Positions 31,956-37,439 of a DNA stretch of 37,439 nucleotides are shown piece by piece. The stretch's first letter is position 1; the number at the start of each line of letters is the position of its first letter. Source of the stretch: Anaerofustis stercorihominis (lineage in GTDB: Bacteria; Bacillota; Clostridia; Eubacteriales; Anaerofustaceae); contig SVCP01000013.1 in assembly GCA_015058295.1 (NCBI GenBank), positions 1 through 37,439 of the forward strand. Direction: 5' to 3'. The position numbers and the translations under genes are program-made. The notes below the pieces were generated by a model. It made no database searches and had not been told where the DNA came from. It saw nothing but the letters and a program-made list of their open reading frames with translations.

Positions 31956-32942
31956 TTAATAAATAAGTGCATTGTGAAGCTGTGCGACAACTTCTTTTGT
32001 CTCGCCTCTGTTTACATAGAAGCTTATGCAGCCGTCTTCTTTTTTCAGATCGAAATACGCTTCTTTAAGGTCATCAAGAACGGCTTTAACGATATCTACG
32101 CAATCTTTCGCGATAAGTTCCTCATCGAAAAGGATAGTGATGGTTTCTTTTTCATCTGTCTTTTTGCCTGTGATTGCAAAGAAATCCGGAGTTTTCGGTA
32201 TATCTTCAATTATGGTGCAGGTTGAACCTCTCTTCTTTCCTACATTAAGAGCATGAATAGGCACATTGGCCTTCATAGCATAAAGTACAGCTCTCGGGTG
32301 AATAACTTTTGCACCACTGTCCGCAAGACGGAATATATCCTCAAATTTTATGTGTTCGAGGAGCCTTGCTTTTCTTGTAAGCTTCGGGTCTGTAGTGTAT
32401 ACGCCGTCAACATCCGAGAATATCTCTACCCTTAGGGCATTAAGAGCACCGCCAAGAGCACATGCTGTGGTGTCTGAACCACCTCTGCCGAGAGTAAGGA
32501 TCTCACCGTTTTCACTCATTCCCTGAAATCCGGCAACAACTGAAACGATCCCTTCCTCAGCATTTTTGAGGAGTTTTTTTGTATCTATATTAAGAATATT
32601 GCCCTCACCGTAATTTTCATCCGTAAGAATTCCTGCCTGATAACCTGTAAGAGGCATAGCCTTGACTCCCGCCGCATTGAGTTCTGCCGATACAACCACC
32701 GTTGTGATATTTTCACCGAGAGAACTCAGAAGGTCCATACTTCTCTTGTCAACTTCATTTTCACCGAGAAGACCGATAAGTGTATCTGTCGCATAGCTTT
32801 CCGGATATCTTCCCATAGCAGAAACGACAATTACAGGTATGTTCCCTTCGGATAATACTTCCTTGACGTTGTTTATGATGTTCTGTCTTTTTTCTTTTGT
32901 ATTAACGCTTGTTCCGCCGTATTTCTGTACAATAATGTTCAT
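31956..32942 (-). CDS. Aspartate kinase with a shortened regulatory region
   Basis: Aspartokinase makes aspartyl phosphate, the first step to lysine, threonine, methionine and diaminopimelate. The 328-residue protein has the catalytic motifs VQKYGGTSV (5-13), GRGGSDTTACALG (152-164) and FSDVDGVYTTDP (175-186). The kinase domain ends near residue 246. Only about 80 residues follow, instead of the roughly 150 of a double ACT region, so one ACT-like domain at most remains and allosteric control may differ. It overlaps the YlmC-like gene by four bases (ATGA). Confidence 0.92.
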   Translation of the reverse strand: MNIIVQKYGGTSVNTKEKRQNIINNVKEVLSEGNIPVIVVSAMGRYPESYATDTLIGLLGENEVDKRSMDLLSSLGENITTVVVSAELNAAGVKAMPLTGYQAGILTDENYGEGNILNIDTKKLLKNAEEGIVSVVAGFQGMSENGEILTLGRGGSDTTACALGGALNALRVEIFSDVDGVYTTDPKLTRKARLLEHIKFEDIFRLADSGAKVIHPRAVLYAMKANVPIHALNVGKKRGSTCTIIEDIPKTPDFFAITGKKTDEKETITILFDEELIAKDCVDIVKAVLDDLKEAYFDLKKEDGCISFYVNRGETKEVVAQLHNALIY

Positions 32943-33196
32943 GCATTACCCTTTCCTGCCGATACGGGATTTATGAGAATCGCATCCGCTCCGATCTTTA
33001 TTATCTGCTCCCACTTTATGAGGATGTAATCCTCCTCCTGGGAAAAAAGCCCCACGAGTTTGTTTTTCGGCATTAATATTGCATCTATTTTACCATCAGA
33101 TTCGTTTATTTGCAAATCGCAATTACGCAAATAGCCTAATTTTTCACCTGTAATCACATTTATTATCACTTTATTTCTCATCGCTCCCAACAACAT
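32939..33196 (-). CDS. YlmC/YmxH family PRC-barrel protein
   Basis: This 85-residue protein has the PRC-barrel pattern NKVIINVITGEKLGYLRNCD, KIDAILMPKNKLVGLF and ILIKWEQIIKIGADAILINP. The family is associated with sporulation in Firmicutes, but its biochemical role is unknown. I choose the ATG at 33196 because it follows GAGG and gives the family length. The same frame extends far upstream only by reading antisense through dut and has no ribosome site there. Its stop overlaps the aspartokinase start. Confidence 0.85.
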   Translation of the reverse strand: MLLGAMRNKVIINVITGEKLGYLRNCDLQINESDGKIDAILMPKNKLVGLFSQEEDYILIKWEQIIKIGADAILINPVSAGKGNA

Positions 33197-33213
33197 ATCT
33201 TTTTCCTCACTTT

Positions 33214-33242
33214 TTGTGGAATTATATGTATAAAAATATAAT
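33214..33242 (+). promoter_or_regulatory. SigA-type promoter of dut
   Basis: TTGTGG (33214-33219) and TATAAT (33237-33242) are separated by 17 bases, giving a leader of about 55 bases. The ylmC-like gene is divergent on the other side and I could not assign its promoter securely. Confidence 0.65.
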
Positions 33243-33302
33243 TTATGCTTTTCTTTACAACCGGTTGAGAAAATGCTAAAATCAAGAAAAAAAGGAATAA
33301 TT

Positions 33303-33740
33303 ATGGTAAAAATAAACATAAAGAATACATCACCTTTCGATATTCCCTCATACTCTTCACCACAGAGCTCAGGATGCGACTTAAGAGCCGATATAAAAGA
33401 AGAATACACTATCCGTTCATTCGAAACAGCCCTCATTCCCACAGGAATATATATTGCTCTTCCCGACGGATACGAAGCACAGATCCGTTCAAGAAGCGGA
33501 ATGACATTAAAGCACGGAATCGTCGTTGCAAATGGCGTTGGCACGATAGATTCAGATTACAGAGGAGAAATAAAGGTCATTTTATATAATCAGTCAAAGA
33601 AGGATTATACCATAACGCCCGGCGAAAGAATCGCACAGATGGTAATTGCAAAATACGAAAAAGCCGAATTTGTTCTTACGGAATCTCTCGATGAAACAGA
33701 GCGCGGTGAGGGCGGTTTCGGACACAGCGGAAAGAATTAG
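33303..33740 (+). CDS. dut: Deoxyuridine 5'-triphosphate nucleotidohydrolase (dUTPase)
   Basis: Dut converts dUTP to dUMP, preventing uracil in DNA and feeding thymidylate synthesis. The 145-residue trimeric-type enzyme shows all five motifs: SGCDLRAD (23-30), RSRSGM (62-67), GTIDSDYRGEI (80-90), PGERIAQMV (106-114) and RGEGGFGHSG (134-143), with the C-terminal arm intact. The ATG at 33303 follows AAAGGA. An ATG-less upstream extension was rejected. A striking hairpin cluster begins at its stop codon. Confidence 0.96.
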   Translation: MVKINIKNTSPFDIPSYSSPQSSGCDLRADIKEEYTIRSFETALIPTGIYIALPDGYEAQIRSRSGMTLKHGIVVANGVGTIDSDYRGEIKVILYNQSKKDYTITPGERIAQMVIAKYEKAEFVLTESLDETERGEGGFGHSGKN

Positions 33741-33842
33741 TCCGGGGATCGCCGCAGGCGCATGTATGCACCATAGTGCATACATGCGTACAAAGGCCCA
33801 GGCCTTTGTACAGGCAGGCTCCGCCTGCCGCCTGCGGCGGAC
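33740..33842. repeat. Compound palindromic element: three hairpins inside an outer stem
   Basis: An outer ten-base stem GCCGCAGGCG/CGCCTGCGGC (33751-33760 and 33829-33838) encloses three perfect hairpins: CATGTATGCAC/GTGCATACATG (33761-33771 and 33776-33786), TACAAAGGC/GCCTTTGTA (33789-33797 and 33802-33810) and GGCAGGC/GCCTGCC (33813-33819 and 33823-33829). GTCC/GGAC at 33740-33743 and 33839-33842 may close it further. It is GC-rich compared with its surroundings and has no T-run. It may be a palindromic mobile element or a structured RNA or DNA site. Confidence 0.75.
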
Positions 33843-33885
33843 ATTATTCAGAATATTGATTTATTTTATTTCTTCCTTTAAAAAT

Positions 33886-33914
33886 TTGCTTTTCAACTCA
33901 TCATATGATACAAT
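33886..33914 (+). promoter_or_regulatory. SigA-type promoter of the lipoprotein-MBOAT-DHHW operon
   Basis: TTGCTT (33886-33891) and TACAAT (33909-33914) are separated by 17 bases. The start site would be near 33921, about 70 bases before the lipoprotein gene. Confidence 0.65.
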
Positions 33915-33992
33915 GCCTTTTGTCTGTGCCGTACAGACCCTTTCGGGGGAAAATAAAAACAAGTCAAAAATTAATTCAAGGAGTAAACAAAA

Positions 33993-34550
33993 ATGAAAAA
34001 GATTATCTCACTTTTGCTCGCTGCTATGATGATATTCTCATTTGCAGCATGTGGTTCCGATGAAAATACAACTACGGACATTAAAGATGCAACAGAACTT
34101 CTCACAAATGTGTGGGCAACATATGCAGATGACGAAAAATTCCCTGCAGCAGGCGGAGACTACAACAACTCAGTAATGGACGGTCCGGGAGCATTTGATG
34201 TCTCAGATGCAGAAGCACTCGATGCAATGCTCGGTTGTCCTGTAAGCGCAACAGAAATCACAGATGCGGCAAGTCTTATGCACATGATGAATCAGAACAC
34301 ATTCACAGCAGGTGCATATCACATCGCAGTTGCCGCTGATGCAGAAAAACTTTGTGATGCACTCAAAGAAAACATTATGAACAGACAGTGGATGTGCGGA
34401 TTCCCGGATACACTCATCGTAGCAACTGTCGGCGATGAATATGTAGTATCTGCATTCGGTAATGCTGAGCTCATCGAAAACTTCAAGACAAAACTCACAG
34501 CGAAATACACTTCTGCTGAAGTGGTTTATGAGGAAAGCCTTGCTTTCTAA
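33993..34550 (+). CDS. Lipoprotein of the MBOAT-DHHW locus (DUF4358-like)
   Basis: The 185-residue protein has a type II signal peptide ending in the lipobox FAAC, so Cys20 is the lipidation site. The mature part is acidic and contains FPAAGGDYNNSVMDGPG and a C-terminal VVSAFGNAELIENFKTKLTA. It resembles DUF4358 lipoproteins, which I recall next to MBOAT genes in clostridia, but I am not certain of the family. GGAG lies 11-14 bases before the ATG. It leads an operon with the acyltransferase 44 bases downstream and may be an extracytoplasmic partner or acceptor factor. Confidence 0.8.
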   Translation: MKKIISLLLAAMMIFSFAACGSDENTTTDIKDATELLTNVWATYADDEKFPAAGGDYNNSVMDGPGAFDVSDAEALDAMLGCPVSATEITDAASLMHMMNQNTFTAGAYHIAVAADAEKLCDALKENIMNRQWMCGFPDTLIVATVGDEYVVSAFGNAELIENFKTKLTAKYTSAEVVYEESLAF

Positions 34551-34594
34551 TAGCATAAACATCTGCAATAAAGCGCACATGGAGGAATAAGAGT

Positions 34595-35995
34595 ATGTTA
34601 TTTTCAAGTATACCATTTCTGTATTATTTCCTGCCATGTGTGCTGTTTTTGTATTTTCTGCTTCCGAAGAAAGCAGGAAATATCATTCTCCTGATTTTCA
34701 GCCTCATATTCTACGGATGGGGTGAACCGAGATATCTTATCCTTATGATCATTTCCGTTTCCCTGGGATATGTTTTCGGACTGCTGATCGAAAAACACCG
34801 TGGACAAAAATCCGCAAAGACATATATGATCATATCAGTGGGAATAAGTCTTTCATTCCTCCTGTATTTCAAATATGCGGATTTCTTTATCACGAATTTT
34901 AATAATATTACGGGGCTGTCGCTGAAACTTCTGCGTGTTTCACTTCCTATCGGCATAAGCTTTTATACATTCCAGATAATAAGCTATACCATAGATGTGT
35001 ATCGTGGCGATGTTGCCGCAAGAAAAAATCCCCTGACACTCGCTCTTTATGTGGCTATGTTCCCGCAGCTTATTGCAGGACCTATCGTAAGGTATGCGGA
35101 TGTGGAAAAACAGCTCGACAACAGAATTATAAGCTTCGAAAAAATGTCTCTCGGCATCAGGAGATTTGTCATCGGATTGTCAAAGAAAGTCCTCATAGCC
35201 AATGTTCTCGGCGAACTCTGCGACACATTTACATCGTCATCGGATTTGTCAATACTGTATTTCTGGTTTTATGCGCTGTGTGCCAGCCTTCAGATATACT
35301 TTGATTTTTCCGGATATTCGGATATGGCTATCGGTCTCGGAAAAATATTCGGATTCGATTTTCTCGAAAACTTCGACTATCCGTTCATATCAAAAAGCAT
35401 TACGGAGTTCTGGAGAAGATGGCATATGTCCCTCGGAAGCTGGTTCAGGGATTATGTATATATTCCTCTCGGCGGCAACAGAGTAAGCCCCACAAGACAT
35501 ATATTCAATATTTTTGCCGTATGGTTCCTGACAGGATTCTGGCACGGAGCTGACTGGAACTTTATCGTGTGGGGAGTATACTTTGCTGTATTGCTTCTCA
35601 TTGAGAAAAACTTTTTCAAGGAAAAACTTGAGAACTCAACAGTCACTGGCAGACTGTATGTGATAATATTCGTGCTTATCAGCTTTGTGATATTCAACGC
35701 AGCATCTTTGTCTCAGGCTTCTGAATATATACGCTACATGTTCGGCCTTGGCGGTATACCTCTCATAAGTAAGGAGTTCGTATATTACTTTAAAAGCTAC
35801 TTCATCATTTTCATTACGGCACTCATAGGTTCGACTCCTGTAGTGAAAAATCTCATAGGAAAGCTCAGGAACAACAATGCGATGGATAAAGTTCTCAATG
35901 CCCTTGAACCGGTGATACTGATAACTCTGTTCATACTTTCCACAGCATATATAGTTGACGGATCGTTCAATCCGTTCCTTTATTTCAGATTTTAA
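34595..35995 (+). CDS. MBOAT family membrane-bound O-acyltransferase (AlgI/PatA type)
   Basis: AlgI-like MBOATs move acetyl or other acyl groups across the membrane for O-acylation of cell-surface polymers. The 466-residue protein has about 11 hydrophobic segments, the family signature WRRWHMSLGSWFRDYVYIPL, and the catalytic His317 in GFWHGADWNFIVWG. GGAGG lies nine bases before the ATG. It sits between a lipoprotein and a DHHW protein, the usual pair partner. The acceptor polymer cannot be read here. Confidence 0.93.
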   Translation: MLFSSIPFLYYFLPCVLFLYFLLPKKAGNIILLIFSLIFYGWGEPRYLILMIISVSLGYVFGLLIEKHRGQKSAKTYMIISVGISLSFLLYFKYADFFITNFNNITGLSLKLLRVSLPIGISFYTFQIISYTIDVYRGDVAARKNPLTLALYVAMFPQLIAGPIVRYADVEKQLDNRIISFEKMSLGIRRFVIGLSKKVLIANVLGELCDTFTSSSDLSILYFWFYALCASLQIYFDFSGYSDMAIGLGKIFGFDFLENFDYPFISKSITEFWRRWHMSLGSWFRDYVYIPLGGNRVSPTRHIFNIFAVWFLTGFWHGADWNFIVWGVYFAVLLLIEKNFFKEKLENSTVTGRLYVIIFVLISFVIFNAASLSQASEYIRYMFGLGGIPLISKEFVYYFKSYFIIFITALIGSTPVVKNLIGKLRNNNAMDKVLNALEPVILITLFILSTAYIVDGSFNPFLYFRF

Positions 35996-36004
35996 GGAGG
36001 CATC

Positions 36005-37108
36005 ATGAATAAAAAGACCAAAGACAGACTTTTGTGCATTGTTATGGCGGCATTTTTATTTGTGAGTGCCGCAATCTGCATCATCAGACCATCGCAGGAT
36101 TATTCCGTAAGCGAAAGGCGTCCTCTTGAGCAGATGCCTGAAATAAGCATAAAAACCATATTCAACGGAAAATTCATGGAGAATTTCGAGGATTACGCAA
36201 CAGACCAGTTCCCGCTGCGTGATGTTCTGCGATCGGTAAAGGCATACACGCAGTTCAGACTTCTCGGAAAAAGCGACAATAATGACGTATATATGGCGGA
36301 GGGATACCTGAATAAGCTGGATTATCCGCTTAATGAAACATCTCTCATAAATGCAGCAAATAAATTCACAAAGCTGTACGATAAATACCTTCAAAATTCA
36401 GAAGGAAATATTTATCTGAGTATAATTCCGGATAAGAACTATTTCTTTGCAGAAAAAAACGGATATCCGTCCATAGATTATAAGAATCTTGTAAACACAG
36501 TGACGGAAAATACTCCGTTTGCTGAATATATCGACATATTCCCGTATCTCGAAGGAAGCGATTATTACAGAACGGACACTCACTGGAAGCAGGAATCCCT
36601 CACAGATATTGCGGGTATATTGGTAAACCGTATGGGCGGAAAAATACCATCGGAAGAATATACAGCGCATATGCCCGATGTTCCGTTTTATGGTGTCTAC
36701 ACAGCACAGTATGCACTTGATGTAAACAGTGACAACATAACATATCTCACCAATGATGTTATCGATTCATTTATCGTCTACGACCATCAGAACGGGAAGG
36801 AAATTCCCGTATACGATACAGACAAACTGTCTTCGGCAGACGCTTATGAAATATATCTCGGAGGTCCTCTCTCACTTGTCACAATAGACAACCCGAGTGC
36901 AGAAACAGACAAGGAACTCATCATCTTCCGTGATTCATTCGCAAGCAGTATTGCACCTCTTATGGCTCAGGCATACTCAAAAGTAACTCTTATTGACATA
37001 AGATATCTCAGAAGTGATATGCTTGAAAACTTCGTTGAATTCAACGGGCAGGATGTGCTTTTCCTCTACAGCACAATGGTGCTGAACAACAGTGAGACAT
37101 TAAAATAA
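36005..37108 (+). CDS. DHHW/AlgJ-like SGNH-fold protein, partner of the MBOAT acyltransferase
   Basis: The 367-residue protein has an N-terminal signal anchor (about 8-27) and an extracytoplasmic domain. The Asp-x-His-Trp motif (Asp191-Thr-His193-Trp194) and a later RDSFASS block (Ser311) match AlgJ/AlgX and DHHW proteins, where Ser, His and Asp form the catalytic triad that places the acyl group on the polymer. The N-terminal EDYATDQFPLRD segment is family-typical. AAGGAGG precedes the ATG, nine bases after the MBOAT gene, and a terminator follows. Confidence 0.88.
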   Translation: MNKKTKDRLLCIVMAAFLFVSAAICIIRPSQDYSVSERRPLEQMPEISIKTIFNGKFMENFEDYATDQFPLRDVLRSVKAYTQFRLLGKSDNNDVYMAEGYLNKLDYPLNETSLINAANKFTKLYDKYLQNSEGNIYLSIIPDKNYFFAEKNGYPSIDYKNLVNTVTENTPFAEYIDIFPYLEGSDYYRTDTHWKQESLTDIAGILVNRMGGKIPSEEYTAHMPDVPFYGVYTAQYALDVNSDNITYLTNDVIDSFIVYDHQNGKEIPVYDTDKLSSADAYEIYLGGPLSLVTIDNPSAETDKELIIFRDSFASSIAPLMAQAYSKVTLIDIRYLRSDMLENFVEFNGQDVLFLYSTMVLNNSETLK

Positions 37109-37148
37109 ATATGTATTCCGCAAAAGTTTATATTATTTCTTAAAAAGT

Positions 37149-37180
37149 AAATGCTGTACCTTATCCGGTACAGCATTTTT
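37149..37180 (+). terminator. Terminator of the lipoprotein-MBOAT-DHHW operon
   Basis: A perfect 12-base-pair stem AAATGCTGTACC/GGTACAGCATTT (37149-37160 and 37167-37178) with a six-base loop ends in a T-run. It is 40 bases past the DHHW stop codon. Confidence 0.92.
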
Positions 37181-37326
37181 TATACCGGTCACGCCACCCG
37201 CGGTGCATCACTGCTTCCCACAAGAGAATAATATCCTTAAACAAATAATCAATACAATTACCCTGCAATCGCACCTCTGAACCCTTTTGTATAAGGCATA
37301 GCCTTGCATATATGCAGGATTTCAAT

Positions 37327-37354
37327 AAAAAGCACTCTTCTTACGAAGAGTGCT
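37327..37354 (-). terminator. Terminator of the minus-strand gene at the window end
   Basis: AGCACTCTTC (37331-37340) pairs with GAAGAGTGCT (37345-37354) across TTAC and is followed by Ts on the minus strand. It lies ten bases after the stop codon of the partial gene. The stem is the exact inverse of coding sequence inside that gene. Confidence 0.85.
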
Positions 37355-37439
37355 GTTGATGCATTATTTATTTTTGCGTTCCTGACGGATCTTTTCTCTT
37401 CTCGCAGCTTCCCTTTCAACAGCACTCTTCGTAAGAAGA
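37336..37439. repeat. 23-base perfect inverted repeat linking a gene's 3' end and its terminator
   Basis: The 23 bases at 37336-37358 are the exact reverse complement of 37417-37439, which is the last stretch of the window and lies in coding sequence. The repeat may continue beyond the window. The two copies flank about 58 bases that hold the last 16 codons and the stop of the partial gene. Confidence 0.8.
37364..37439 (-). CDS. C-terminal end of an unidentified protein, cut by window end
   Basis: Twenty-four codons and a TAA stop are readable on the minus strand: LLTKSAVEREAARREKIRQE then RKNK. The tail is strongly charged and probably helical. The codon phase ending just before a well-placed terminator supports it as a real gene, but the family cannot be named from this fragment. 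Confidence 0.6.
   Translation of the reverse strand, partial: LLTKSAVEREAARREKIRQERKNK

Noticed and set aside
33197-33544. Long N-terminal extension of the YlmC-like frame running antisense to dut
   Set aside because: It overlaps dut completely, has no ribosome site and is not part of the short YlmC/YmxH family.
37181-37330. A small RNA in the spacer after the DHHW terminator
   Set aside because: Only a short TGCATATATGCA palindrome and no promoter or known RNA motif were seen, so there is not enough support.
1-37439. CRISPR arrays, tRNA or rRNA genes, transposases and prophage genes
   Set aside because: None was recognised on either strand. The only repeats are palindromic elements and paired regulatory repeats.

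Overview
This window looks like a chromosomal segment of a Gram-positive anaerobe of the class Clostridia. The evidence is the gene order rpsM-rpsK-rpsD-rpoA-rplQ followed by the ECF transporter genes and truA, zinc-ribbon forms of S14, S4 and L36, a KOW-domain gene between map and infA, a SpoIIQ-like LytM protein, a YlmC/YmxH sporulation-family protein, and strong GGAGG ribosome binding sites. The family or genus cannot be fixed from sequence reading alone.

Region 1 (1-19332, all minus strand) is the S10-spc-alpha ribosomal protein supercluster. Transcription starts at a near-consensus promoter at 19304-19332, passes through a long, heavily structured leader, and reads rpsJ to rplQ with secY, adk, map, a KOW protein and infA embedded. 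It ends at an intrinsic terminator at 3405-3430. After a 414-base gap the energy-coupling module ecfA1-ecfA2-ecfT and truA follow in a tightly overlapping operon; truA is cut by the window start. Five genes of the supercluster start with GTG or TTG.

Region 2 (19549-26562) is accessory. It holds a MATE efflux pump, a ProX/YbaK-type tRNA-editing protein, an ABC-2 exporter operon that also encodes a LytTR regulator and a DUF3021 membrane protein, a VOC protein, an SdpR/SdpI-like autorepressor and membrane pair, and an XRE regulator. The exporter operon and the XRE gene are each preceded by an imperfect direct repeat with a 21-base period. This is the spacing LytTR regulators use, and each repeat ends 6-7 bases before the assigned -35 position.

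Region 3 (26565-33740) mixes housekeeping and accessory genes: a NifX-like protein with a Cys/His tail, a 127-base palindromic element touching the prfA stop codon, prfA, the SpoIIQ-like LytM protein, a frameshifted GNAT gene, a CDF metal transporter with a duplicated cytoplasmic domain, a coiled-coil double zinc-ribbon protein, a YlmC plus short aspartokinase pair, and divergent dut.

Region 4 (33740-37439) opens with a GC-rich element of three perfect hairpins nested inside an outer stem. A three-gene operon follows (lipoprotein, MBOAT O-acyltransferase, DHHW/SGNH-like protein), probably for O-acylation of a cell-surface polymer. The window ends inside a minus-strand gene whose 3' coding end is the exact inverse of its own terminator.

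No rRNA, tRNA, CRISPR array, transposase or prophage gene was seen. All promoter, operator and hairpin calls are by eye.
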